DNA from: Pilaira anomala | Lineage: Eukaryota > Mucoromycota > Mucoromycetes > Mucorales > Mucoraceae | NCBI GenBank assembly: GCA_025716855.1 | Contig: JAIXMQ010000021.1 | Location: 372,001-436,000, forward strand | Length of the DNA: 64,000 nt | Reading direction: 5' to 3' | In this document: one piece after another, positions 46,064 through 58,115 of the stretch | Position numbering within the stretch: the stretch's first letter is position 1 | Layout of the letters: every line of letters begins with the position of its first letter | Translations under genes and position numbers: made by a program | Notes under the pieces: model-generated | Told to the model about the DNA's origin: nothing | Databases searched by the model: none | Seen by the model: the letters and a program-made list of their open reading frames with translations, nothing else

Positions 46064-47238
46064 TTAGTGTTGATTAAGATTTGGTGAAGACGGAATTGTT
46101 GTGTGATTTCTTTCACTCGTACTTCTATTATGTCTATGTATTCTTGTTGATACTCTATAGGATGGACCTAATAATAAAAAAAAAAATGAATAATATAGTA
46201 TTAATGGGGAATTTATAATAGACCAAGCGTTATCAATTACTACTACTAGAAGGCAGAACACGAGCTCCAATTTCGACACGATGATCAAGTGCTTTTTGTG
46301 CTTGCTCTATCAAATATTCGGTCATACGTCTTAGACGATTGAACTGTTCATCTTCTTCCCAATCATCTTCTTCCTATATTTTTTTTTTAAATAAAAAGAA
46401 AGGACCATTTTGTATTAAAAAAAAAAAAGAAGCTTGAAAGGAATGAAGAACTTTAAATTTACGCTCTCGAGTAAAATCTGTTGCTGTAAAATCAATAGAT
46501 CAGTTTCTCTCTTCTTTTGATCGCTATCGCTAGTAATAAACTAGAGCGTAAATATGTAATGTAAAAAGATATATATATATATATAAAAAATACAGACTTT
46601 GGGACAGTCATCATTTTTTGTTTGAAAGAAGCAACTTGTTTTGCTTGTTGTCGAACGGTTGTTTCCAATATTTGATTGATTTTTAATAATGATTGATTTG
46701 AGATTTCTAAATCAGCCATCTAATCAATGTGTTAAAAAGTTAATTATCCCCCGAATATATAATTGCCCGAAAAAAAAAATAATGCAAAAAAAAAAAATAC
46801 TTTTCGATTTGAGCGAGCATCTTCATCTTCAGTGTTTTGACTAGTATCTGTCCTACTACTACTACTACTAGTAGTACTAACACTGCTGATACTACTACTA
46901 CTAGGATTATTGCTGCTGCTGATCCTAGACATGTCTTGTAATTGTTTGTTATGCAGCATCAACAATTTCTCGGACAATACTACGTGCTGTTTTTTTTCAG
47001 GGATAATATAAGATGGTATATAAGGTAATTTTTGTTTATGATACAACTCGATAGTAGGCTTTTTAAGTAAAGGTGGTGGTGGTGGTGGTTGCTTAGGGTC
47101 ATATAGATTTATTTTTTTCTTTTTTGATGGGTCATGGGGCTTCAATGGGATACCAATACCACCACCAGCTGCTGGTTTATTATGATTTGATGGTGGTCTG
47201 ATTATATTTACTGCTTTTGGGCCTGGTATGTAATTCAT
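46064..47238 (-). CDS. Conserved fungal-type coiled-coil protein, function unknown
   Basis: Minus-strand exons 47238-46801, 46719-46594, 46540-46463, 46373-46241 and 46167-46064 join to 292 aa. The N-terminal half is disordered, with PPPPPP and S/T-rich stretches. Then comes a heptad-like coiled coil: DLEISNQSLLKINQILETTV-RQQAKQVASFKQ, continuing through LLILQQQILLES. A second conserved-looking segment, MTEYLIEQAQKALDHRVEIG, ends in RVLPSS. The ISNQSLLxIN and ALxxxVE segments resemble uncharacterised ascomycete proteins I recall, but no function is known to me. The two GTATTT donors are weak, and alternative donors exist at the TAGTAGTAGTA repeat before the last intron. A further ATG at 47368-47366 does not connect in frame. 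Confidence 0.6.
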
Positions 47239-47242
47239 GCTA

Positions 47243-47273
<31 letters not shown>

Positions 47274-47516
47274 GAAGGAATATATGTAGAAAAAAAAACG
47301 GCCCTTACTACTTTATAATCATTTGTCTGTGCCACGTGATATTCAGGTTCGGGTTCAAAACAAGGCATTTTTGTATATGTGCATCGTTTTTTTTTTCTTA
47401 ATTATTTATCTCTCTCTCTCTCTCTTTCTTTCTCTTTCTCTTTCTCTTTCTTTTTTCCCTTTTTAATTCTTTTTTTTGCATTTTTTTTTTTTTTTTTGCC
47501 ACTAGTAATATAAAAT
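47239..47516. promoter_or_regulatory. Divergent promoter region
   Basis: Between the coiled-coil gene (-) and the NTF2-like gene (+). Contains A- and T-runs, a (CT)n tract (about 47409-47455) and a CACGTG E-box at about 47333-47338. A short ORF here (ATG 47368-47366, minus) has no valid splice into the downstream gene. Confidence 0.45.
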
Positions 47517-48438
47517 ATGGATGTTTACGATACAACAAATTCTGTTACAGAAGATGGATATTCTAATTGTGACGAAATCATTACGCGTAAAAGATACAGA
47601 ATGGGATAGAACTTTAATGACAGGGAATTGATTTAAAATATTCAACGTTTTTTGTAGGTGTAGTAACCGACTTGTTTAGTTACGATGATACTAAACGAGC
47701 AAGAATATTGGATCATTATTATCTACCCAATTCAACTTTTGTATCTCCGATACTACGAACTTCAGGAGTTCACAACATTAAACAGTGGGTTACAGTGAAA
47801 AAGAGAGAGAGAGAGAGAGAGAGAAAGAAAGAACAAGATTTTAATGATTATTTTATAGTACATTACTAGTTTGGAAAGCACTAAATAAAGAAGCACCTAC
47901 AATAAACAATATTTGCTTTAACGGGAAAACATGTGTCGTCTTTTTAACACAAACACTATGTCCTAGAATGTTTCCATTACTTCGTATATCGCTACCAGTT
48001 ACAGTTGTATTAGAGTTTAGAGAAACAGATAAAGATAGTGGACTATTAAAGATAGAAACTCATGAGGAACATTGGACGATAGAAGGTGATATACTCTTAT
48101 TAAAATAAACAACAAATAACTAACCCTTATTTTTTTAAAAAGGCATATTAAAGGCAATACCATTTGTCTCATTTTGGTACGATCATGTGGTAAGAACAAT
48201 GATTGGCAAGTTATTAGCGACTACAGGAGAAGCAGTGTATACAGCGACTGAAACAGCCAGTTTACTCGTCTTGAGAAGTAAAGAAATTGAAGAAGCAAGA
48301 CGAAGATTAGAATCCTCCTCATCCTATCATTATAGGGACGATCATAATAAAGAGGAAGAAATGAAAAAAGAGTCAAATGTACAAGTCATGATGTTGAGAA
48401 TAAAAGATTCTTGTTCCACTGATGATGATGATGATGAT

Positions 48439-48447
<9 letters not shown>
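47517..48447 (+). CDS. SigF-like NTF2-fold protein
   Basis: Exons 47517-47586, 47658-47784, 47859-48085 and 48143-48447 join to 242 aa. The alternative ATG at 47521 leads to a dead frame, while 47517 joins by a canonical 71-bp intron. The core RARILDHYYLPNSTFVSPIL and the later FREETD-like, LKIETHEEHWTIE and FVSFWYDH segments match the fungal SigF-like NTF2-like family, a cone-shaped fold related to SnoaL and NTF2. The function is not established. A C-terminal amphipathic helix (TATETASLLVLRSKEIEEARRR) and a poly-Asp tail follow. A (GA)n tract starts at the stop codon. The second intron contains another (GA)n tract. Confidence 0.7.

Positions 48448-48481
<34 letters not shown>
48447..48481. 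repeat. (GA)n microsatellite at the 3' end of the NTF2-like gene
   Basis: About 17 GA units directly after the TAG stop (48445-48447). Length variation here would alter the 3' UTR only. Confidence 0.9.
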
Positions 48482-48482
<1 letters not shown>

Positions 48483-48606
48483 AATAAATTAAATTAAAAA
48501 TAAAATAAAATCTCACCCATTTATATACCTTTGATTAGTTATTTATTTATTATTATTTATTATTATTTTTTGCTGTAATAAAAAATTGTTCAATGTATGT
48601 AGTAGT

Positions 48607-49673
48607 CTATCCAAATCTAGCTAATCTTTTCCTTCTGATTTCATCCATATCATTCTTTTGGGTTACAGTTTCCATACTGGCTGCAATGGCTTTGGCCAAC
48701 ATAGTTTCTTCATCATCATCTTGTTGTTGATCTAGCAGAGTAGAGGAGGATGATAACGAATAGCCTTGACCAGAAAACGCAACGATCTTTTCGGGTTTTC
48801 CAGGATTAGGTAATGATCTTGCTTTACGATCAGCAACTGAATCATTTAACTTGCCTTTCACTACAAAAATTGAATACCCTTCTGCTTCGATTTGATTCAA
48901 CATCATGGATAAATAATTCTCTCCTAAATAAGTTGGTTTTTCTTGCATAGAATCTAAATTATACCAACGATAGCTTTGTGAAAACTTTCGTAATGTAAAC
49001 CAATGATTTCTCAAGTTACAAATATATGCATTTTGTTGACTTTTTTTTTTTTTTGAAGGAGTGAATAAACAGGGTTTCTCTCTCTCTCTCTTTCTTTCTT
49101 TTCTTACTTTGGTTCTTTTCTTGCTTGTTCCATCTCTTTTGACTTCCATGGTATTAATTCTAAATTCCAAATCTCTAATGCTTTTTGTAATACCTGAAAA
49201 CAAGAAAAATGCTGAATGAGAAAACAATGTGATAAAAAAATAAAAAACAATACTTGCTTGGATCGAAAAGTAACCGGAATCATCATAGTTTTGACTTTCA
49301 CTACCTCGCTTTCTACCACCTACTGCTTGTTCTGCAGCATCTAAACCTTGTCCTATTTCTGCTAAATCGACTGCAGTAAAATAATTGCCTTTTTATTTTT
49401 CTATATAAGTCACTCTATATTTTAACTTGAATATACTCTTTTTATTTTATACCTTGTAATAAAACACTATAAGGTGCAAAAAAAAAAAAGTGGGGTTAAC
49501 GTAACTGCAATATGAAAAATCAAGTGAGTGCATACTTTAAGGCGTGTTGAGCACACAAATTATCTTGTTGTTGCTATGTGAATAAAATAATAAAATATAT
49601 CAATAATTAAAATTTTCTTGTCTATTTGTATAAGCTATACCTTTTCAAAGTAAATATCAGGAATAAGGTCCAT
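48607..49673 (-). CDS. Ataxin-3-like Josephin deubiquitinase
   Basis: Minus-strand exons 49673-49641, 49573-49536, 49466-49453 (14-nt microexon), 49370-49258, 49193-49108 and 49039-48607 join to 238 aa. Josephin catalytic residues are in place: C18 in NLCAQHAL, H107 in NLRNHWFTLRKF and N122 in RWYNLDS, with the DDSGYFSIQ segment just before the fourth intron. A UIM-like helix (EETMLAKAIAASME) lies near the C-terminus and there is no poly-Q beyond QQQ. The enzyme trims ubiquitin chains in proteostasis. The exon 4 donor reads CAA|GCAAGT, a GC-AG intron; no GT donor nearby keeps the frame. The last intron ends in a long A-run before the AG (plus-strand T-run about 49041-49054). Confidence 0.93.
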
Positions 49674-49771
49674 TTTTTTTTATTAAAAAGTAATATGAAA
49701 ACGAAAGTAAAAAAGGAAAAGGAAAAGAAAAAAAAAATGGCGGGGTTGTTGTATAGTTGTTTATAAATGAA

Positions 49772-51004
49772 TTAATGGGTTACTTGTTGTTGAAGTACAG
49801 CATGATAGTTTTCAGAATTACGTTTTAATATGTCCATGACGGGACCTAATAACCTATTGAAAGCCTTTTTACCAAGTGTAGCGCATTTTAATTTCCCATG
49901 AGCTATAACAGAAGCTGCCCGAGGTTCATCATTTAAAAGAGCCAGTTCTATTCAAGTAGTAAAAAAAAAAAAATGTGAATATATATATATAAGACACAAA
50001 AAAGTCAACAAGTATCTGCTGTGCTTACCTCCAAAATAATCTCCTTTTTTACCCACCATGACTTCATGTCGTGTACCATCCGATAAAGTCTTGTAAAATT
50101 TGGCTTCACCACTTTCAATTAAATAGAAATTTTCACCTACATCACCTTGTTGAATGACAATTTCATTATCATGAAACTCAACAGATTCTAAAGCATCTGC
50201 AATCTTGTGACGTTCATAAGGTTTAAGTGATTTAAACAAGGGTATCTCTTCTAAAAAGCGTTCATACATACGTCGCTTATGTGCCGTACTTTCCATTAAA
50301 ATCGAACGAAATGTAATACGATCCAGTGCATATAAACGACCGTCCGTGACAGCCACAATGGAAGCAGCACGAGGTGCATTATACATTAAGGCTAATTCAC
50401 CAAAGCTACCACCTGGACCATACGAAGTGACTTTTGTACCATCAATAAAGCAATCAAGTTGACCTGATTCCACAATATAAAAGTAATCCCCTACCGCACC
50501 TTGTTCAATCACCTTGTCACCCGCTTTGACTTCTTTTACCACCATCGCATTGACGACATCGATACGTTGTTCTTCATCCAAGTGCTTGAACAGGAAATTA
50601 GATTCAATAGCAGTTTGAATATTCTGTGTTTGTTCCGGACTCTTGGGAATCACGATTTTGATGATATCATGCGTACTTTGACTGGGCTGTAAAGATTCTG
50701 CACTGACAGATGTACGACGACCTCGCTTACTGGGTGGAAGAGATGAGATAGTGGGTAATTCATCTGGAACGGTATCTTCTTCTTCTTCTTTTGCTTCTTC
50801 TTCTTCTTCATCTTCTTGTGGAAGGAAATCATGAGAAAATGATAAAGGATGTAAATCTTCTTGACGAGCCTCATCTCTTTCTTCTTTTAATTTTTTAGCA
50901 AAGTAGGTAGCACAGAACTGTAAAACATCATCAGGCTGATGTTGTTTCACTGCTTTACTTAGTTCATTGATTAACAACGTGTATTCTTGGTTTGTATTTG
51001 ACAT
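49772..51004 (-). CDS. cAMP-dependent protein kinase regulatory subunit
   Basis: Minus-strand exons 51004-50029 and 49947-49772 join to 383 aa. Residues 1-45 form the dimerisation/docking domain. An acidic linker follows, then the inhibitor sequence RRTSV (R96-V100) with a phosphorylatable serine, so it is a substrate-type (RII-like) subunit. Two cyclic-nucleotide domains follow. The phosphate-binding cassettes are [15 protein letters not shown] in domain A and, completed across the only intron, [15 protein letters not shown] in domain B. It holds the PKA catalytic subunit inactive until cAMP binds. In fungi this controls growth, dimorphism and nutrient response. The start is the first ATG after a T- and A-rich leader. 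Confidence 0.96.
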
Positions 51005-51263
51005 GGTTTTTTTTTTTATATATATAAAGAAAAAGAATAAAAAAGAAGGAAATAAAAAAAAAAAATTGTATGTGTTTTGCTTTTTATTTATATTTTAAAT
51101 TCAGTTTAAAATCGTGATAATGTAAAAAAAAAGAGCTTTTTTTTTTCTTTCTTAAACGTTTCTATAGTAAAGAAGTGATCAGTATGCTGTCACTTTTCTC
51201 TCTCTCTCTCTCTCTCCTTAATACTCTCTTTATTTCTTTTTTTCACTCTTTTGTTATGTTTAC

Positions 51264-52115
51264 TTACTTTGGTAACTCAAACTTTTGTCCTTTCACAACT
51301 CTACAACAACAACAAAAAAAAAAAAAAAAAAGGTTAGCATAAAAATTAAATTAAACCCTTGTTCTAGTTTGACATTACTTGACGTAATAAATATAAAAGA
51401 AATCACTATATAAAGCAGTCTGTAACAAACCAGCTACAGAAGCAATCCAATCCACTCTATACTTTTCTTCATAATAATAACGGTATACCCAATTAAACAA
51501 GTATAAAGTACGATAAGCACCTAATGCAAAAATATAATGTGTCGTAATCGTCTCGGCTTCACCTGTACGTTGCAACATGAATAATTGTGGTAAAATAGCT
51601 ACTGATTCTAACCAAATTGAGAAAGACCAAAGAATCTAAAAAAAAAAAGACCTTAACTAAATGAAATCATTTATATATATATATATATATGACTTACTTC
51701 AACTACAGTATATTCATAACAAAATATAACTGACATAATAGCAGCAAATACAAGTAAATATTCGGGTCTAAAGGTATCGAGATTATGATCATAGGTTGCG
51801 TTAAACTTCACTTTCATCAAATATAAAACATAAAAGGAAGAAGCAAGAAAGAAGAGCTTCATACCAGTGTTGTAAACCGAGAGAAATTTATATACAACAT
51901 CAATATATCGCGTCAAAAACACAATACAAAATAAAAATTGTGTCTTGAGTGAAATACCTAAAAAAAAAGTCGAAAAATTAATATATAAAAAAAAAAAAGG
52001 TACAACCGAGAATATTTCACGAACCAACACAAGAACGACTTTGCTTAATCTTTGCAAGTAAAATAAAGATGGATGCTAAATGCATTAAATCTGCACTCAA
52101 TCGAAATATATTCAT
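51264..52115 (-). CDS. ERD2: ER lumen protein retaining (K/HDEL) receptor
   Basis: Minus-strand exons 52115-52025, 51957-51698, 51635-51379 and 51300-51264 join to 214 aa, the normal length. Landmarks: [20 protein letters not shown] at the start; KQSRSCVG then [38 protein letters not shown]; and the C-terminal exon of 37 nt that ends [12 protein letters not shown], carrying the cytosolic lysine and ELP typical of the family. Seven membrane segments. The receptor binds escaped ER proteins in the Golgi and returns them in COPI vesicles. The short last exon is easy to miss because the frame stops just after the exon 3 donor. Confidence 0.96.
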
Positions 52116-52335
52116 TTTTGCTTTATTTTATTTTTATTCTATTGCTTGTGTGTTTTTAAAAAAAAAAGAAAAAGAAAAAAAAAAAAAAAAAAAAAAGAAA
52201 AAGAAAAAGAATGAAAAGGGCCAACCACATGGACGGCCCTCATTTGCAGTTGGTGACTGTTTAAAAAAAACCTTGTTTGTTTAAATCAAATGTGTTTAAT
52301 ATGATGTGTGTTGTGTTGTGTGTGTTGTGTTACTT

Positions 52336-54321
52336 TTAGTTTGCTGTAGATGAAAACACAAGACCAACCAGTATACTACCCACAATCACAAAACCTACAA
52401 TAATCGATGTCACCTTCACAATCATCTCATGTATTTTACGCGTAAATCGATGGGTATCCATGGATCGTGTTGTCATTTGACTTGCGTTTGGTTTAGGTTG
52501 TAGTAACAAGGCCAAAAACTGTTCTAATGCAAACTCTCCGTCCAGTTTGAAAGCAGGTAGTATATTTAACATGGCAAGTGCTAACGTAAATGAAGAAATA
52601 TACCTGTAATAAAAAATAAAAAAAAAACTAGGTGAGCTCAAGTTTTTTTTTTGTACAAGTTTATCTATTTACCTTAATATCAGTTCTAATATATGAGGTA
52701 AAGCAGAAGGTAATATCCAGAAACGAGGAGTTAATAAACTCACTTTCACTAAAGTAAAAAAAAAGAAAAGAAAATGGGTTTTTTTTTAAAAAAAATAAAA
52801 TAAAAAAAAAAAGGCATTGAAATAGCTTACCACTCTCCCAAATATCTACTAATTCCCCTTCAAATATAAACACTTGATCTTCTTGTTTGATCCAACTCGG
52901 GAAACGAGCATAAATCCGTACCATTTGTCCTGCAACGGACGGAGTATAAGGTGTGACACAAAGCATATCCGGGTCAAGACAATCTGAAGGATTATAACAC
53001 CGATCTGGATGAGTAGAAGCTAATACTTGTAACGTAGGTAAACAAATTTTTTCATTCTAATATATATATATATATATATATACATTCAGCTTTTTTTTTT
53101 TTTTTTAAATAGAATAAATCACAACTTTTTTTTTTAAAAAAAAAAAGAAAAAACTTACATGTTTTTTACTAGGAAATGTATTGAAACAAGAAATAGATGC
53201 ATTCACAGACTGCCCAAATGGAAAATCATCATTAATATCACAACACGCATTTCCATAATCCTCTACTGGTTTTGCCACACAAAACCCTTGATTTGCCACA
53301 TGCCTACCCTCCTCACTAAACAAATGCAGGTTCCAATCCTCGATATTGTTCGTCAAAGGTCGATCATCCAGTTGATAAATGATGGTGGAAGGAGGTAAAT
53401 GAGATGCGAGCGGTGAATTGGTACGGATATGAACTACACTGACCCCACCATGCCCTTCTAAGGATTGCCAACCCAAAATCAATAAAAGGATCTTGAGTCC
53501 ACCTCCTAAGGAGATATAACTAGAGAGATACAATACAAGATTATGCCAAACACCTGCACATATAATCTTTAATTGTTTCCATGGTTCCAAACTTTGTAAT
53601 TGTTGATCGGGGATATTGACAAAGGCACCTGGGTAGAGGTACATGATGAACATACCGGAGCTTTGAATAGGTACTCCTTGACTATAGGAAGCAACCGCAT
53701 GACCTCCTTCATGAAAGAGTCCACAGACGATCAATGCAAATAAATAATATCCAATATGAGACATTGGTAAAGTGACACCAGGAATCTTTTTTTTTTTTTT
53801 TTTTTTTTTACAAAAGAGGGTTAGACTTGTTTTTACATGAAATAAAAAAAGATCTTTTTTTTTTTTACCATGGGTAAAAAAACTTGATCGTCTTGTTGTT
53901 GTAATTCACGTTTTGCATGGTGAGTTGTATCAGGCCAAACAAGTTGACCGAGACTATAAATAATCTTTATGCCAGCATACAAGATCACCAACATACCAGC
54001 GACCATAAGGAAAGCAGCCGCGACCACACCTGTAGCAAACCAAATGCGCCAAAAAGTCGGTGACCATTGCATGATAGTATGAAATAATTTGTTGAGACGT
54101 TGTGTGGTATATTTGACTTGAAAGAGTTTGATGGACCATTGGTCTCGTTCAAGTAATACTTCATCATGGACGATCGAAAAAGTCGGTAATAAAGTCGACT
54201 GTTTTCGTTTAGGAACTGGTTCCTTTTTTTTTCGGGTCGTCAGTATCTGTAAAACAAATACAATGATATAAAGAATCACCCATAACAGAATAAACTGTCC
54301 TAGAATAGAGAACAATTCCAT
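52336..54321 (-). CDS. Site-2 intramembrane metalloprotease (S2P/MBTPS2)
   Basis: Minus-strand exons 54321-53869, 53785-53159, 53056-52831, 52748-52673 and 52603-52336 join to 549 aa. The zinc-protease motif HEGGH is at 176-180 inside a membrane segment. The second active-site motif is LNILPAFKLDGE, with D482 as third ligand (N474, P477, L481-D482-G483). Between them lies a lumenal, Cys-containing loop with a PDZ-like region (GHGGVSVVHIRTNSPLASHL, then YQLDDRPL). The M50 family protein cleaves membrane-bound transcription factors such as SREBP or ATF6 after site-1 cutting. In fungi it links sterol, hypoxia or ER stress to transcription. The target is not visible here. Divergently placed upstream of nothing; the next gene is on the same strand. 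Confidence 0.94.
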
Positions 54322-54473
54322 ATTTTTTTTAAAAAAAATAATAATAAAAGAATAAAAAAAAAAATTGTTTATTTTATATTTGTTTTTTTTATATATCGTG
54401 GCCCAATGAAAATAAAAGGTTTATGATATAAAAAAATTTGAAGAAGTACAAAATAAAAAGACAGTTCATCTTT

Positions 54474-54827
54474 TTAACTGATATTGGCATTTTGAGATAC
54501 AGTGTTGGTATTCTCTGTCTTGGATCCAACGCCACCCAAGTTAACACCGAGTCCTTTACCGCTTGTGGTACCGGTATCACCGTTCGTTTGAACAATACTC
54601 TTGTTGTTACTGTTACTCTTATCAATGTAATGATACTCCTTGTTGATATTGTACTCTTCATTGTAATTATAGTGCTTGTTGGGTCCTTCATCATACTTCT
54701 TTCCCTTGTTCTTGGGATGGTGGCTAGGATGTTTGGGATGCTTAGCATGCTTAGGATGGTCACAAGGTGCAGCAGAGACAGCAAGAACGAGACAAGCAGT
54801 AACAAAGAGGATAGAGCTGAATTTCAT
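54474..54827 (-). CDS. Small secreted His/Lys-rich protein
   Basis: Single-exon 117-aa ORF from ATG 54827-54825. Residues 1-19 are a clear signal peptide (MKFSSILFVTACLVLAVSA). The mature start APCDHPKHAKHPKHPSHHPK is rich in H, K and P with repeated HPKH. The remainder is N/Y/E-rich then G/N/T-rich (GKGLGVNLGGVGSKTENTNT), low in complexity, with a single Cys in the mature part. No family recognised. Histidine clustering could bind metal, but that is a guess. The upstream in-frame ATG at 54962 gives a G-rich extension without a signal sequence and is rejected. The mature part looks like an abundant extracellular or cell-surface protein. Confidence 0.7.
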   Translation of the reverse strand: MKFSSILFVTACLVLAVSAAPCDHPKHAKHPKHPSHHPKNKGKKYDEGPNKHYNYNEEYNINKEYHYIDKSNSNNKSIVQTNGDTGTTSGKGLGVNLGGVGSKTENTNTVSQNANIS

Positions 54828-55273
54828 ATTGATTTTTAAGTAACTGGATAGAGTGAATGAATAAAAAAAATGATGGCTAACAGTTTTAAACCTTTTTATA
54901 TACACTTTTTTTTTTTGACGTGTTTCCTCCCCTCCCCCCCCCCCCTTTTTGTTGATGCTCACGGTTGCCCTTGGATATATATAAAAACACTTCTCCTTTT
55001 TTTTTCTCTCATCTATTGAAATAAATTAAATTTTCTGTAAAAAAGTTGGATTTGTGTTGTTAAATGCCAAGCAGCCTATTATCTTACTCCTTATGTTTTT
55101 AAAGTGGCACGGCAGCATAAAAAACAGTGCACTTTCTATTGTATACAACACTGATTTATCTCGTAATATATAAATATACTCTATTCACTCCTTAAATACG
55201 TGCAATGAAAACATCGTGGTATCTATTTTTTACTTTTTTAATTGACATGAGGAGTTGTTGCATTTGTTTATTG

Positions 55274-55311
<38 letters not shown>

Positions 55312-55493
55312 GCAGAAAAAAAGTTATTTTTAATTTTCTATATATTTCCAGGCTTTTTTATTTTACCAGAAATTAAGTTTTTTATTACAGCAACCCCCTT
55401 GACCTGTTTTTTTTTTATTGAGCTCCCGAATTCATAATTCTATTTTTTTTTTTTTTTTTTTTTCCTTCTTTTTTTTTTTTTTTGAATGAGCAA
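54828..55493. other. Divergent intergenic with (CT)n tract
   Basis: Promoter side of the secreted-peptide gene (-) and tafazzin (+). Contains a C-run (54932-54945), (CT)n at about 55275-55309 and long T-runs to 55483. No other gene seen. Confidence 0.5.
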
Positions 55494-56531
55494 ATGACAA
55501 GAACAAGGATATTCAAGTTGGGTCTACTCACCAGTTCAGTCTGTGGAGCCACCTACTGGTACTATCAACCGGTAGTTCGACCGGACCCCAACTATGTCCC
55601 TCCTTTATTTATTTGGAACAGTATACCTAAACCGGTGCTTAGTCATTTCGAAGCAAGCCAAAACAGTGTATTATGGCAACTCGGTACCAAGATGGTCGTC
55701 GGGGTAGCAGGTCTATTAGCCAAAGGATTTATAAATGCAAGCGATACACATGTGATTGGCTTAGATAAATTCTTAAATATCATCAATGATCCTACTCGCA
55801 CTCGCGGTGTCATTACAGGTAATACAAAAATTTTAAAAAATTTACTATTTTGTTTCCTAAAAGGAACCGAATATATATATATATATAAAAGTCTCCAATC
55901 ATAAATCTGTATTGGATGATCCGTTTTTATGGGGTGTCTTGCCTTTAAAGAATTTTTGGGATGTAGATAGAATGCGATGGGTCATGGGAGCAGCGGATAT
56001 TTGTTATACCACAGTGTAAGAGCTAATACATATATATTTTTTTTGTTTAACTTACATGTCTTGGATGATAGACTCAAATCCTACTTTTTCGCTTGTGGAA
56101 AAACGATTCCAGCCATACGAGGAGCAGGTATTTATCAACCCGGCGTGGACTTAGCGATCAAACGATTAAATGAAGGAGGATGGATTCATATGTACCCAGA
56201 GGCCAAAGTGGTGCAAGAAAACAAGATGATTCGATTTAAATGGGGTGTAGGACGTATGATGATGGAAACAGAAGAGTCATCACCAGCGATTGTGATTCCA
56301 GTGTGGCATGAAGGAATGGAAAAGGCCAAACCACTGTACGAAACCAAATTAGTCCATCTCGGTCAACGCATCACAGTCGTCTTTGGTGATCCGATCGCGT
56401 ATTCGGATATCGTCGCAGATTGGAAACTTGGGAAGTTATCGCGAGAAGAAACTCGAATTCGGATTACGCAAAGGATTTATGATGCATTAGAAAAGTTAGA
56501 GTTAGAATACAGTTGTAACACCAAAAATTAA
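55494..56531 (+). CDS. TAZ1: Tafazzin-type cardiolipin transacylase
   Basis: Exons 55494-55818, 55892-56015 and 56072-56531 join to 302 aa. The first ATG in this frame is 55494; the upstream TTG cannot be used. Motif order fits the family: SNHKSVLDDPFLWG with HX4D (H112, D117), then FFACGKTIPAIRGAGIYQPG, then GWIHMYPEAKV, then FKWGVGRMM and IPVWHEGM. A hydrophobic anchor near residues 8-26 fits the mitochondrial membrane interface. The enzyme remodels cardiolipin acyl chains, which respiratory supercomplexes and cristae need. The second exon ends GT|GTAAGA, where two overlapping donors exist; only this one keeps frame. The following gene starts 69 bp after the stop. Confidence 0.93.
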
Positions 56532-56599
56532 AATAATATAATAAGCCCAAAAAAAAAAAAAAAACTCTTTTTCTCTTTCTTTCTTTCTTATTTTAAACT

Positions 56600-58115
56600 A
56601 TGCTTAAAAACTCTACCTGGAGTAAGTATAGAAAACCCCACCCCCCCTCCCCGCCTCTCTCACTCTTTTTTTTTTATGCTTGCTATTTACACATAGACTC
56701 TCTTTCTTTTTTTTTTTATTAGAACTTGACGAAACGAACTTGGCCAACTTTGGTTCTGACCTCGAAAGAGAACACCGTAAAGAAGAAGGGTCACTTGAAA
56801 CGGCTTGGAACTATGAAGGTTCTCCTATCGGTCAAGAAGTGTAAAACTATTTTCTTTAAAAGAAAAAAAAAATACTAGATTTTTTTTTATTCACCTTTAT
56901 TTTATAGCGGTATGTGGATTTGGCGTGTACAAAACTTTGAATTAACTGCTGTACCTGAATCTCATTATGGCCAATTTTACCAAGGTGATAGTTATATTGT
57001 CTTGAAGGTAAAAAGAAATTCAATACAAGTGTTGTGTTTTTTTTTCTTTCTTTCTCTTTAACACTCATGTGATACATAGACTACAAAAAAGGAAAATACA
57101 GATGGTTTGATTCATAACATTCATTTCTGGCTTGGCTTAGAAACCACTCAAGATGAAGCTGGTACAGCCGCTTACAAGACAGTGGAATTAGATGATTGTA
57201 AGCTTTTTTTATTATGATGATGATATAAACTCTCTCTCTCTCCCACTTTCTCTCAACTAAATAAATAATTTAGATCTTGATACTTACGCAGTTCAACACC
57301 GTGAGATTCAAAAACGAGAATCCCAATTATTCAAGAGCTACTTTAGAACATTGACTTACCTTCAAGGAGGCTTTGCAAGTGGCTTTAACCATGTGGAAGA
57401 AGAAGAAATCGTCGTACGTTTATTACGTGTAAATAAACCCAAACAATTAGAAGGATCACGTACACGTAACGCCGTGGTGATTTCAGAAGTTAACCGAGAC
57501 TACCGTAGTCTTCATTCGGGTGCGGTCTTTGTTTTAGATACGGGCGATATTATTTATCAGTGGCAAGGAAAGGATGCCAATGGGATTGAAAGAGCGAAAG
57601 CCGCAGAATTTATTTCTCAATTGATCTCTGAGCGTGGTGGAAAAGGAGAAATGGAAATTGTTGAACAAGATGGGTCAGGACAACGCGATTTCTTTGAAGC
57701 GCTTGGATCTGAAGGAACGATTACCGAAGAAGAAGATTTTGTTGCTCAACAACAACAAGAAGATGATGACGAAGAAGAAGAGGAAGAGGAAGTAAATGTT
57801 AGAAAACTTTTACGTCTTAGTAGTTCAGGACCCTTTGGTATGGGTCATTTGAAATTTGAACAAGTGGCAGAAGGAGAGATTACAAAAGATATGTTGGATA
57901 CAAACCATGTATTTGTGTTTGATGTTGGACATCAAGTGTATACTTGGATTGGTCGTCATGCAAGTCGTAAAGAACGTCGTCATGGTCTTCAGTACGCTCA
58001 AGATTATGTCAAGGGGTGTGAAGGTAGATCTGCTTTTACTCCTATTTGTCAGGTCATTGAAGGTGGTGAAGATGAATTGTTTGAATCAAGTTTAGAAGGT
58101 TGGCAAGGATGGTAA
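56600..58115 (+). CDS. Gelsolin/severin-family actin-binding protein
   Basis: Exons 56600-56621, 56723-56840, 56908-57007, 57080-57197 and 57274-58115 join to 399 aa. It contains three gelsolin-like repeats: the first across exons 3-4 ([11 protein letters not shown] to [26 protein letters not shown]), the second in exon 5 ([32 protein letters not shown]), and the third near the end ([26 protein letters not shown]). Size and repeat number match severin/fragmin and differ from six-repeat gelsolin. Such proteins sever, cap or nucleate actin filaments under calcium control. An acidic E/D run separates repeats two and three. With UNC45 it is the second actomyosin gene in the window. Confidence 0.88.

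Noticed and set aside
47339..47368. Extra first exon for the coiled-coil gene from ATG 47368-47366
   Set aside because: No donor at its end gives the phase needed by the exon starting at 47238.
47521..47620. Alternative start of the NTF2-like gene reading MFTIQQ
   Set aside because: Would need a 34-bp intron with a GG donor; the ATG at 47517 joins by a canonical 71-bp GT-AG intron.
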